This document shows, one piece after another, positions 1 to 12,900 of a stretch of DNA of 64,000 nt. Position numbers and translations under genes: made by a program. Under the pieces are notes generated by a model. That model was not told the DNA's origin, made no database searches, and saw only the letters and a program-made list of their open reading frames with translations. The first letter of the stretch is position 1; each line of letters begins with the position of its first letter. The DNA lies in contig CM020503.1 of assembly GCA_009823395.1 (NCBI GenBank), positions 7,395,501 through 7,459,500 of the forward strand, in the 5' to 3' direction. This stretch comes from Thamnaconus septentrionalis (taxonomy: Eukaryota; Chordata; Actinopteri; Tetraodontiformes; Monacanthidae).

Positions 1-464
1 GCATCATACAGGACTTGTCAAGCCTGTGAACGCAGAGGCCGGGCCTGACCGTTGGTATTGCTGAATGGCCCGGCCTTGAAAAATCAAGATGCCCAGAACC
101 TTTATTCTCGGCCTCATTATTGGGCGGATCCAACCAGTTGGGGACTGAAATTTATAGAATGCAATAAGGCGCAACATCATGGTGTGGCAGCTGTTTTTTT
201 GTTTTTTTTAAGGAAAATTCCTGAGTCCCGCTCCCACCAAACAAATGACAGAAAGACTGTGGAGGGCAGGGTGAGAGGGAGGGACAGTGAAGAAGCAGAA
301 GAAAGAGAAGAAGAGAGGGAGGGAGGAGGAGAAGAAGGGGCTGACAGAGGGCGCAGTGTTCAAAGGACGGGTGTAGGTAGACTACTGGACATCACCACTG
401 TCGCTGCACGTCGGGACTCGGAGAGACACGGCGGTGAAGGGACAGAGAGACTCTCACATTTGAG

Positions 465-510
<46 letters not shown>

Positions 511-624
511 CGGTGTTTTTTGGGCAGCGGGAGGACGAGGGCAGCCAAACCTGCGAGATGCTGTGAGGAAAACGTGCCAAGTGATGGAGACTGGAGCGAC
601 CAACATGCACCGGCAATTAGTCAG
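1..624 (+). other. plekha4: plekha4 upstream region and probable 5' exon
   Basis: GC-moderate sequence with a purine-rich stretch and a long GA repeat near 468-508, ending at a good splice donor (CAG|GTACAG, exon end 624). I read the last part as the first, mainly non-coding exon of plekha4. An ATG at 584 and another at 605 are in frame with the next coding exon through the 624-to-3575 splice, so an N-terminal extension of 14 codons is possible. The human protein start aligns with the ATG at 3576, which has A at -3 and G at +4, so I prefer that start. No TATA box is evident. The transcription start is unknown. Confidence 0.45.
468..508 (+). repeat. GA microsatellite
   Basis: About 20 GA units in the probable plekha4 5' exon. 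They generate spurious Glu/Arg and Ser/Leu ORFs on the two strands. Confidence 0.95.
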
Positions 625-752
625 GTACAGCAACACGGTGCTTTGCTCTCGTCTCGTCCTCGTCTGTAATATTTATATTGGCAACGTAATATTATTATTA
701 TTCCAGTGTTTTTGAATTAGCTGAAGATTGTCAGTTTACTGTAACCTTAAAA

Positions 753-753
<1 letters not shown>

Positions 754-803
<50 letters not shown>

Positions 804-831
804 CGAGGAGAGAGAGAGAGAGAGAGAGAGC
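754..831 (+). repeat. GT then GA compound microsatellite
   Basis: About 14 GT units directly followed by an interrupted GA run, in plekha4 intron 1. Confidence 0.95.
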
Positions 832-3295
832 TACTTCAGGACCACCGGTGGACCTTTTTTTTATTTAAACTGTCACAGCCAAACTGAATTTAGCAGCAAG
901 TTTGTTGTTTTTCCACCTCTGGGAAAAACTCAACTCAATCCAGCCGACCAGCTGACCAGTCGATCTTTTCACGTCGCCCCGGCGCCACCAACTCTCAACA
1001 CTTATCAAGGTCAAACGCACGCTGGCGACTTTCCTCCGTAGGAGACATGCAAATGTTTATGGCGAGGGAGGACATTGTCCAGGCCGCCACGTACTCCGAC
1101 GCGCTCCATCCGACTTCACGTGACGCCGGGGCCACAAAGCGCACTCTGTGCGGCGCACAGACCCGCCATTTGTCCTCACCGCCGTCCCTCCTTAGCATTT
1201 CCAGCCCTCTCCTCCCAGAGTGTGAGACCCCCGCTGGATAAGAAGGAGATTTTCCAAATATTTCCCAACGCCCACCGAGCCTCCAGCAGCAGCTACCGAG
1301 TTCCTTGCCCCCCCCCCCACAAAGGCTCCCTTGTTGTTTTGGTTGCAAGCCCTGTAAGGTTTGTGGTCGACGCGGACACGGAGCGGCACTGATAAACTGA
1401 GTTTCACCTCTTGGGTCACCTCACGAGTTGCTGGTTGAGATCCCTCTGAGAGTCGATTCCCACAAGTCTTATCATCGAGTCCATCTGCGTGACTGTTTTG
1501 GGACGATGAACAACTTGTGTTGGCTTCAAAAGGGGCGGCACAATGGAGCTTTGTTTGGGTGGCAGGCCTGCAAATAAAGCGAATACATTGCTGAGGGAGG
1601 AGCACGTACTTACGCACATCAAGAGCACACACGGTAGGCAACATAAATGTTTAATGAAGGGTTGGCGTAACACAGTATGAGAAGAATGCATTTGATGCAA
1701 ACAGGGAAAATCTGTTTTTTTTAATGAAAAATATGTGCATAAACTTCACTTCAGTGATGAAATGACCTTCAATTCATATTTTGCAACAATAAATGAATAT
1801 TGTGGTAATTTATATAGTTAAAGGGTAAAATTTGCAACCATACATAGTAATATTTAGAGATGCCATATTAAAACGTACCAGAGTTCCTGACTTTCCAAGA
1901 CCTCCAGTCAAGTGTCGGCTCCGCCCTCTGAACCTGGATTTTTTCCCGACTCCTTCCACACGTGGACTGCCCAACAAAACGTCAGCTTTGTTGGAAAGCT
2001 GTAAACAAAGGGGGTTAATTATGCTGTATTCTCGAGATCTCGTAAGGGTTTCTGTGGGATAAAAATGAGTGTAATATGGGACCTTAAAAATACACGTGGA
2101 TCATTAGAAGTTCTTCAAAATAATGTTTTCTGAAGGAAAAAAATGAAATCTTACAATGACAAAATTGGACACACAACAATGAAATAATTTATGAATTTTC
2201 AATTAAAATTATTCACCTTGGCTTTTGAAACATTGAAAAGAAACCAAAATGATCGTTTACTAGACTCCTCCTAGTATCTCATTAAGCTCATGCTTAAAAA
2301 TTTCACAGCTGGTGCCCCAAACACGTTGCCGTCATGTGACCTGATGCTCTTCCGGATTCGTCAAGAGACTGCAGGTGATCTCAGGCCAGCGACGCCCCTT
2401 CTTAACGTGACATGTTAGGGCTCTTTTATCGTGCTTCTCCGTCGTCCTTGTCCCATTCATGCCGCCCTCCCTGTTGGGAGGGAGTTGGGATGCATTCCAA
2501 ATCCCTCACGGTCCCTCATACCAGGCCTGCTCCCTGCTGCCAGATTGGTTTTCACACGATCCCAGGGCCCCTCCCTGCTACCAGGGCGATGCAGCTGTCA
2601 CCTGTCAGTTCAGGGATGCACACCGGCTTGTTGTGGCTCAGAATAGAATTGTGAAGAGTTTCCGCTGCAAAGCGAGAGAGAGAGCGCGGCACCGAGTCCG
2701 CGGCAGTGCGAGCAGTCAAGCGGAAGAGTATCTCGGCTACATGCAAATCTGGTGCACAACTATGTGTGTTTGGAGCTGACAGGCCGCTGCTGTTCAGGGG
2801 AGTGTCTGCACAGAGACCCCCTGGTTCACTTTGTGTTGGTAAGACCTCATTCTGCGGCCCTTTCTTGTTTTGTTTTTTTCTCAGGATATGTTCACTGGTT
2901 GCCCTTTTGAACTTTTATGTACCACTTTTAAACTGCTCAATGTTTCTCTGATGATATTTAGCTTGCTCTATTTGTGTACAACCTGGAAAGAAGCAACATT
3001 GGAAACACCTTTACATGTAACACCAAGGGCAAAAGTTAACCACAAACCTTATGCAGGGCTAAAGTTAACCACAAACACTAGAATAGCTATGTACAGATCT
3101 GACACTTAAAGGGACAGTTACGTTTTTTAAAACAGAACTTAACGTTTGTATATATGGCATGAAATTGTATTTAAAATATACATACTTTCTTGTATTGAGT
3201 GACAAAGCTATAAGATACCAAACTTTCAAATCAAAGAATTATTATCCATACATTGTAACCTGCTAAACCAGTTCAAAAAATTCCTAAATGTTTTT

Positions 3296-3345
3296 GATAG
3301 GACCCTGAGAGTATAAACCCACTGCATTTTTCATTAGGTTTCTTG
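3296..3345 (+). repeat. Dispersed repeat sharing GACCCTGAGAGTA block
   Basis: GACCCTGAGAGTATAAACCC and TTTTTCATTAGGTTT match the segment 51317-51368 (GACCCTGAGAGTAAAACAC, TTTTTCATTAGCTTT) in the kcna7 3' UTR. It is probably an old interspersed element. It lies in plekha4 intron 1. Confidence 0.5.
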
Positions 3346-3575
3346 CCTGGTATGGCTGCCCTGGTTGCCTACCAGGCAACTTCTCACAGGCACGCTCCTG
3401 TCTGAGGTTGCTGGGCAGGCAACCAGTCATATGTTTTCATATGTTGTGTCACTGGAAATATCCTATGTACAAGTCAGTGTAACATTCAGGATGATTCTAA
3501 AACTGCTATTTCAAGCTACTGGTGCTACATGGAGCGTCCAGACATTTCTAACCAATCTTCTGTTTCCGCTGCAGA

Positions 3576-6500
3576 ATGGACCACGACAGGATAAGCCAAG
3601 CATCCAGCGTAGCCACCATTTCTTACTTCCCTGTGACCAGGGTATGTCTTGTCTGTATTAATAATTAAAAAGGCCCTCACTGAACACTGGATGCGACCAT
3701 GTTTGTTGCTATTATTCAGGGATGAATTTTATTTGACAGGAGGGCAGCGTAAAGGTGCAGACGTTCGGTAAAAGATGCCAAGCTGCGAAAAGGGACCCAA
3801 ACTGTCCGGTGGTCATCAGGGGATGGCTCAACAAGAAGGTCCTCCTCCTCCAAACATTATCCGACTTTATGTCAAGCAAAGAGGCTATGCAGCTAACCCA
3901 TAATCCATTTCCCCACATGCAGGACAGCGCAGGGCTGAAGCTGTGGAAGCGGCGGTGGTTTGTCCTCTCCAACTACTGCCTCTTTTACTATAAAGGTAAC
4001 GCAACCCATAGCTCTGCACTCGGTTTTTGTTGGTTTATACTTTAACAGCACAGCAGCTCACCTGTTGTTGTTTTTAACAACCCCAGACAGCAGAGAAGAA
4101 TCTGTGCTGGGGAGCATTCCCCTCCCGAGCTACAAAATCCTCTTCTGCACGCCCCGAGAATGCAAGAACAGGAAGTTCACCTTCAAGGTATCAGCGTAGC
4201 AAAAGAATCAAATAAATGATGATTTGATTTCAGATTACATCAGCTAAGTGTCTTTAATGAAGAAGCAGAATTGTCCTTTAGTTTTCAATTTTGCTTGATT
4301 TCTGTAAGTTAATCATTATACACCTGAGAAGCTACCAGTAGGACACTATCTCGTGGAACGTTATCGAGGAGATATTTGAGAAGAATCATCTGTCTCAGGT
4401 GGTGCACCAGGGAATGCGCTCCTACTTCTTCAGCGCCGACACGCAGGAGGACATGCTGGGCTGGGTCCGAGCTCTCAGTCAGTCGGCCTTGATGGAGCCG
4501 GACGGCATTCTGAACAGGTACAGCGCTGTTTGACCTGATCCACTCGGTGGTTGACGCTTCTCATACATTCCTCTCGTGCCATTTTATACCTTCGTCAGAC
4601 GTTGCTCGAGTTACCAGGACTTCACAAAGATAGGGGGCAGCAGTGAGTCAATGGACCTGCCACGGCCTCCTTCTGATGAGGAGAGTCCCTACCAGAAGCA
4701 CCGGCATATCAGCAGGACCCTGAGTGAACCCAGCCGGCTCACTGGTGGGAGGGCGGGGCCATCGCACTCTGACCCCAGGGGGAGGCGGAGTCAGAGAGAC
4801 AGCAGGTGTTTAAGTCATTTCTACACACCAACTTACCATATTGTAAAAAATTCACTATGTATGTATGTATGTATGTATGTATGAATGTATATATATGTAC
4901 ATATATATGTATGTTTTTTTTGCTCACTCCACTCTATAAAATGTGTGCGCTGAAACACATTGTCATGGAAATCAGCCAGTTGTGATGTCACAAAGGGAGC
5001 CCCGCTTTGATTCAGTGACAGCCCGCTCATCATGTTTGCGTCCTCTGTCAGGACGCCCAGCCCTCCTGACTCCGGCACACGAGGCTGTGGGCCAAACCAG
5101 GACGAGGACCTTCTGGCCACACAGGCAGAAGCCATGGGAACAGGTTCTCTGACCCCCAGGGGTCAGCTGGGGTCGCGGCCTCACACACCGGTGGGGAGGG
5201 TCGACATCCGACCCCATGACGACCTGCTGGGGGTGCCGCACACGCTGTACTACACACCTGCCTCGCCCAAACTGGAGTTCAAATCCACCCCGACCACTCC
5301 AGTCACGGAGAGGTGGCAGAACACGGGCAAGGTCAGCAAGGTCGTGACGGGGATGAAGCACAAGTTCAGCTGCTGGGCACAGGAGTCTGGCGTATAGCTG
5401 CTATGTTTTAAGGGGATTGGTGAAAAAACACACCTTTGATTGTTCTAAAGCAAGAAAATGGGGGGAATGGTTTTGATTTATAATGTACTTAAAATCTGTG
5501 TTAAAAAGTTTTAGAACACGGAAGTGTTTCATCATTTTTCAATGAAGTAGAATTAAAAAGTTTAAAAAGTCAATTACAATATTTATCGAGCAGTAGATTT
5601 TAAAGTGAACTTTCGAATTACATAGTAAATAATTAACTCTCACAGCAGCTGGATCATCCGTCTGAATTAAAAAACTCAAAAGTCAATTTGTCACTTCGAA
5701 CATATCTGAAGCGATGTCTTCATAAACACAGGTTTTTGAAAATGTCTTTAGTCTAATGTAATAAATGTAATACATTTAAAGGAAAGCTCTGATAATTACA
5801 CACTTGAAGCAAGATGAACAATTTCAAAAGACCCATATTATCCAAAACTCTCCCTCCCATGTTTAAAAGGATGAGAGTGCCATTTTGCAGAAGGCTGTAA
5901 ACACAGGGCTAAATATGCAGGGATGCTCCACGAGTTTCAGATCTGACAAAAAAAAATGGCCAAACCCCGGCATTCTTGCTGGAGGCGCTAAACACAGGGT
6001 TTGAAATACTGTAGTTCTATCTACAGGGATTCTCCCCCTGGAAGTGGGCAGAATAATCTGGGATCTTTAAAACCTGAGCAACTTTCACAGCTGCTGGAAT
6101 ATTAATGGAGAAATTTGAAATGAGAAACTATTTCAACAGCATTTTTCTTTTCAACTGACCAACTTCACTGCGGTCCCTTAAATGACAATTTAAACTTTTT
6201 GTTTCTTCATTGCTTGCAGCCGGTGCCGATCTACGGCTCCGTCCATCACGTGCCAGCAGGCAGGAGACCTCTGGGAAAGGTGACGTTCACAGCCGCAAGT
6301 CTTGCACGTCTCAGTTGCCGAGCAGAACAGCGATGCACGATCGTCGCCGTGCATCGCTGAGACGATCTGCAGCCAAATACGCTCGTCTCTGTTTTTAACG
6401 CTGTTCGCTGTCTGTCTGTTCTCTCTCCATGTGCACGCCTCCTTTTTTTTTTTTTTTTTTTCTTTTTCCCCCCCCACCACTCCCCAGGGCAACTCCACAG

Positions 6501-9500
6501 GGGCGCAGGCAGACTTGCTGCCCCCTCTGCCCCCCTCATCGAGGGCCGCCACCCACCCACCGCCGCACCACCAGCACCACCACCACCATCACCACCACCA
6601 CCACCGCAACAACTTGTCTGTCTGTGTGCTACCGCCCGCTATGGTACACGCCGCTCTGCTGCTGCTGCTGCTGCGTCCCTGTGGTGTCTCGTGTGTGTGG
6701 TAAACACTCCGTCTGTCTCCGTCTCTTGTTTGTGCCCGTGTGACTTTAAAGACGCTGCCGCTGCTGTTTGTCTGCCGCCGCTTGTTTACCCTTGAAAAAC
6801 ATCTCATCCTTAGATGTGAACTGTTTGTGCACTGCATAGCCACCATAGTTTATTTTTTTTAATCCCTTAAAATATTCCAACAACTAATACATGATATATT
6901 GTGTTTGTTTTTTTATATATTTTTGTTTGTTTGATGAGGAGGTTTTGTGTGTATGATTTATCAAACAGTCTAAGCTCTGGTTTCGTATTCAGGTGCAAGA
7001 ATACATTAAATCGTTGTGATGCAAAATGTTTCAGGCGAAAATGCATTTTGTATTCTGCTGTTAAATGTTAGGTAACAATCTGTTTGATGCAGCCAGAGAT
7101 CGTGCTGGGGTTCAGTGAGCAAAAACTTACTTAAACTTAAGGATTTCTTCAAAGACAAAATTCCAACTTTAATGCATTTCAGCCCCCCAAACCCAGGGAC
7201 ACGCTGCCAATCAGGCCCTTGGAAAGCGATGCAGATGTGAGTACTGGACACACTGGCATGAGACCATCTTCACTCCTTTATATCTTGGACTGGACTGACG
7301 CTCTCCCCTGCTCCGCCTCCAGATCGTTCTGACCAGGTTGTGCGGCTGTGACAAGGTGCTGCTGGCTTTATCCGTGGAACTGGCCCAGTTACAAATGGAT
7401 AAGGTCGGTTGTCTCTTCAGCGTCGGTACTGTACAACTGAGGCACATGGCTCCTCCCACAAATCATCCACAGAAATCATCTTCAGACAAGAAACTTCATC
7501 ACAGATCTTACCCCCACCCCTGGCTTACAGGACAGCGTCCACTGTGCTCTGGAGATGTCCAGGCTGCAGCTGGAGGACTGGAAGAACCAGGGGCCCCTGG
7601 CACAGGAGGAGGCTCTCATCCAGAAGGCTTTGCTCCAAGAGGAGCTGGTCACAATCCGGGCCAGGATGTGCGACGTCTCGCTGGTACGCTGGTAAAATTT
7701 ACTGCGGTGTCATCGACAGATATTCAAATGTGCAACATGGATTATAGCTTTTTTTGCTGCTTGCAAATCCTTAAAGGGGTCCTTTTATGAATGACAACTC
7801 TTGAAAGTGTCTAGTTGTGTTACCAGCATACCAACTAACATGGCAAGTATAAAAAATGACAACTTGCGTATTTGTAGATGGGCTGGTGTCGTCGGTGACT
7901 ATGCTGAAAGGAGCTAGTTTTTTTTTTGTTTTTTTTATGGGTCTTCCTGCGTCAGAAGCCGACCTGATTATCACAGTGACACCTCCTCAAACTTTTCTTT
8001 TGAATTTGTACCAGTTGTCACCACATGAGAGTGAGTAGCAATCTTCCCTACCAGCTAGCGCTAGCTAGCCCTGAGCTGTTTCAAGGCGGAGCCACAGATG
8101 GAGCGGGAACACGTTTCATAAGGCCCGTGTGGCTCTAACGAGGAGTTTCTTGACCAAGCAAATTTTGCTTATTGTTGGAAGTAGATGACCATGAAGTGGA
8201 GCAATTAATTTATTGTGAATATGGAAATGGCCACAATAGGTTTCCTTTAAATCTCTCTCTTCAGGAAATGGAGAGGGTGTGGAGCCAGTATGAGCGGATG
8301 GAGAGTGAGCTGTCAGTGATCCGTTCACACCTTCAGCACGTCTGTAACTTCGGGGGGCTGCAGGTACGTCAGCTCCACCTCCTGAACACCTGCGCTGCTT
8401 CACACCTGCTCGGTCCCGCTGCTATCAAGGTGCTGTGATTTCCTGTGTGTGTCGTCATACCAGGAGCAGTCTCAAGCCCAGAGGGAGCTGTGGATGATGG
8501 AGGACATCCTGTCTGGGCTGAAGATTAACCGGGACCACTTCCGCTTCCTGCTGGGATTACAGAGGCACCACAGTGAGCGTCACCTCCGGCCCACTGCAGT
8601 GTTTACACTTTAGGACCTGTGTATGAATTTAGATTGGGGAACTCAGGGAGGGTAACCTCACTCGTGTGACATTTGGAGAAGTTTCACAAGTGTGTGGTGA
8701 TATACTGGGCTCCATACTTACTACATATGACATGGCAAAATTCATGTTGCATCACATGCAAAATTCAACCAATGACTCGCGCCGCAGATGCACTACGGTG
8801 GACAATAAACCTGACGGTGACGACACGCTGACCTTTTTGTGCGTCTCTCTCCTCCCTCCTCCCCCCTCAGCGTTCCAGCATACGGTTCCACTTCCCGGAC
8901 CCCCTGGCTCTCCTGTAGAGTTCCTGCACGGTGGCCTGCCAATGGTACCTCTTTTCCTCAGCAACTCCTGGCACGTGTTCCGTGCCATGCGACGAAACAG
9001 GCGCTCAAATTAGAGGTTAAATCCATCTGCCTGGGGAGTAGGGAGGCTCTGAGAGCGGCTCCATGGGCCCTTGTTGTGTGTAATTCTCCAGCAATTATAC
9101 CCGCTAATTTTTTGGATATGCGACGAAGCCCCCCCCCCCCCCTTTTATTCCAGCTCCCCATGCTGTTGGTGTTGGAAAACAGCAGGACCAGGCATGAATT
9201 CCATCCTGATATTGTAAATGAGATGCTGCAGTTAATTGCATTATGAAAGGAACCATTTTATACCCATTGTCAAAGCTTTACTGATCATCCGAGAATCCAG
9301 TGGAGAGGTCTTGCATGATTCCAGGACTAATATTAAAATATTTTAGAGTTCCCCCAGAGGATGGCATACTTTGCCCTCTGTTTACAGCCTCCAGCAAAAC
9401 CTCTCACTTTTAGGCTCTTGCTGATACAGAGGCATCGTTTGCACATTTGAAAGGGGGTCTGTGGCGACTGTGAGGCAGTCTCAGAGAGAAGGGTTGGGCC

Positions 9501-9892
9501 CGTTGTGATGTCACAAAGTACTGATAATCTCGTGGGATGTTACTAGTCTCGGACTGGTGAGATGTCAGTGTCCTTTTGTGATATCACAACGGGATTATCC
9601 AAAGAACTATGTGATTTTAGCGGACACATCATCCAAAATGGAGCAAACACAGTCATTCACTTTTCTCAGTTCAGTGACACCACATATTGGTAAATGATTT
9701 GACATGATACTGGACCTCAAAACTGAAAACCATTCTGAATAACTTGTGTAGGATGTGGAACAGGAGCCTCCTCTACGCCCACCGTTACCCCACGAGCTGC
9801 AGGAAGGCCGCCATGGCCCGCAACATGGCTGGACAGAGTGGCCGTATGAGGTGTGAACCTTGTGCCTTACTAATGGAGAAAATAAATCAATA

Positions 9893-9946
<54 letters not shown>

Positions 9947-12900
9947 GTATGTATTGTCTTTTCTGTTTCAGGGAATCTACAGCCATGCTGTGGATCCTCC
10001 ACCCAGGAGGAGGAACAGTCAGCCTGACCTCCTTAATGTGAAACCCAACAAGGACTCATTTGGTTGGTACCGCACACACAGCCACTCACTCACCTAATGG
10101 CCTGCGTATCAGTGTTTTCCTAAATGTTAAACAGAGAAACAGCATCAACAGGTTCACTGGCCATTGCCCGCTGGCCTCAGTGTGCCCTCCGCCCTCATGT
10201 TTCCTTTCCCTTCCTGTCACTTCCTCCCTGCTTCTCCTCCTCTCTTTTGCAATCCTTCTCTAGAATCTGGATCAAAGTCGAACCCAGCGGACACAACCAG
10301 CCAATCCACCAAGGTTTGATTTCCCTCAATTTCCTGTTTAACGGCGTCTGTATGCGCGTGTTTGATCCAAAACGCTCCAGATAAACAGACGGAGGCACCC
10401 CCCCTTCCTCCCTCCACCTCCCCAACCCCATTCTGCTCCTTTTTCATAGCAATCACAGCCAAATTCCAATTTTTTGATTCTCTCATCTTCCTTGCAATTA
10501 GGGCATGTTGCCGTGCCTCTTGCAGGCGATAGGGGGCAGTAGAGACTAATGTCTCGCTTCACCGGCTCTGTCGTCTCACTCCTGCCACCCAACCCCCCTC
10601 TCTCTCGCTTGTATGCTCACATGCACGCACTCATAGTATATAAAGATGCAGATGTGCGCACACGCTCGCGCTCATCTCCGCACAAAATGACTTGCGAACG
10701 CTGCCACATCCGCCTTGTCTGTCTGTTTTTCATATGCAAATTGTGGATTCTAGAGGTTTTTCACTAAACCTTCCCCCAACATAAATATTACTGGGATGTC
10801 GAGTTCATGAATGACTCATGCGCTAAAGCGGCTGATATCTTGCCTAGAAAACGAGGATGAGCGAGGAAGAGCAGATTGAGCGGATGAGGAGGAATCAGGA
10901 GAGGCTGGCCAACAGGAAGAAAGCCCCAGTATCTGCCCCCAGTGGCCAGGGTGAAGGATCAGAGGCAAGAGACGAGGTCCGCTCAATCATTGAACAGCAC
11001 CGCCGACTGAGTCACTGCCTCACCCTCATCGACCAATATGTATTTTACTGGATCATCTGCGTATCTCCTCAGGCCCCCTTCCCTCTGAGGGTGACCAGGG
11101 TTGTCACAGCTGTGCTGCCATCCACTCTCGTGGCCAGACGTGTTTCTGTGGAGGATCCCCCAGCAGAGCTGAGAAACCCGCTGCCCGAGCAGATCCAGCA
11201 AGAGACGCAGCAGAGGCCGCCGGTGCAGGCCAGGAAAATGTTCAGCAAGCCACCCAGGCATCTGCTGCCAGAGAGCCCCGATCAAAGGGGCCCCATCGCA
11301 AAGACGCTGAACGCAAGCAGTCCGCCAAGGGATCCAGGAGCGGAGGTCTCTTCCAGAGAGCCACGGCCTGGGGCGGCCAGAGCGGAGGCCGCAGAAATGT
11401 CGAGGACTGCATCTCGTCACCAAGCCGCTGCCGCCAATGGAAGTTTAATCTCAGACATTGTGGTAAGAGAGAAATCAAGGACGGATGTATAGAGGGCCAA
11501 ACGTACAAATGTCTTCAAATGACAAGATGTGTCTTTAGTTTGACCATCAACCAACCAGGAAGGAGAAACACAAGCCCTCCTTGCTCCTTTTTTCCAGAAA
11601 AAGTTGTGATATCACATTGGGCAGTCGATTGTTGAGACACATCACAACCACCTTGTTTCTGTCCCCTTCCAAACATGTGGAATCTCCAAGCTAAAAACAA
11701 GTGCCATGGGTGTAAACAGAGAGCTAAATATTGTGTGAGAAAAAGAATTGTAGAGTGTTTCTTACTTGATAATCACAGGGGAAATCCTTCAGTGCCATCA
11801 ACTATGAAACTATCCATGCAATCCATGCCATCCATCCATGCCATCCATCCATGCTATAATGCTAAGCAGCAACCACGATTCATAGCTAACAGTCGCTCCT
11901 GTTCTCCTTGGTCTTCAACATCAGTACAAGCTTTAGTCTGACGGTGCAGTCCAATATGCACCGTAAGGTATATTGGTAGGTAAGTCTGGTGTGTTACCAA
12001 TAGCTGATTACTCTGCACTAAATATGCTCAAATTAAGATACATTCAAGACATTATTTGTCAGTGCAGTGATCACATTCTATGCAAAAAAAACTCCTCGGT
12101 CTAAATCTAAACGTGAGACACTCTACGTCCTTTTACTAAAAGTCCAGGATAAAGTAATCAAGAAGCAGAAATTCTCTTGCAGAACAGGGTGGGTCAATAT
12201 GTGTTTTGCAGATCCAGGCCGTTCTCTTCTGCGAGCAAGCCGAGAGCCAAGGGTAGCCACAGGACTGGGGTGATCCTCAAAGTGCTAAAAACATGTTAAC
12301 GGTGTTTCTCTTGCAACCAGTGTTACTGTTGTTACTTTTACCTGGTAAATATCACCTAACTGTGTGTTAAGTAATGCTAGCTAATTAGTTACCATCTTAC
12401 CTTGGAGCAAACGTAGTTGTTCCCGGTTATTTTCATTGAATTGAGCAGTGAATGGAGTCATCCACACTGCTTTATCCGAATCTGACATTTCTCCTCATGT
12501 GCCGTGTGCTTTGGAAAAATGAAAAAATACAACACCAACGTCTAAAGTTTGAGGATATCGCGCCTCTGACTTGCAAGTACTGTAGACTGCCGTTTAGAAA
12601 GCTTGCCATGGCACATTCACCAAGTTACAGTTGATAAGTTACGAATGGTCAGGTGTTAGTTAGCTGTTAGTTAGCTGTTCTAACGCGACGGTTACCAGAG
12701 GGTCAGGGCAGTTCAATTAAAATTTCCGTTATTGGACATCTATGAAACATGAAATGGGACAGATTTAATTTGCGTTATCAAATATTACCTTTAGCTATCT
12801 TCTGCTGTCTTTTCTGCTGTGCTTGTGTTTAAAATTGGCCGCTCTGATGAGGCCACCCTGCAAGGCAGGCCCATTGTGGTGCGCAGCTGATGTTGATGCG

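Larger units (their letters stand above)
625..3574 (+). other. plekha4: plekha4 intron 1
   Basis: About 2.95 kb. Contains a compound microsatellite, a dispersed-repeat copy (1880-2095) and a GACCCTGAGAGTA repeat. No internal exon recognised. Confidence 0.5.

Noticed and set aside
52..669. 205-codon ORF on the plus strand at the left end
   Set aside because: Composition comes from the GA repeat and purine-rich tract; no family similarity; it overlaps the probable plekha4 5' UTR in another frame.
10526..10539. CTCF-like motif GCGATAGGGGGCAG in plekha4
   Set aside because: Only 11 of 14 core positions, mismatched in the important CCA part.
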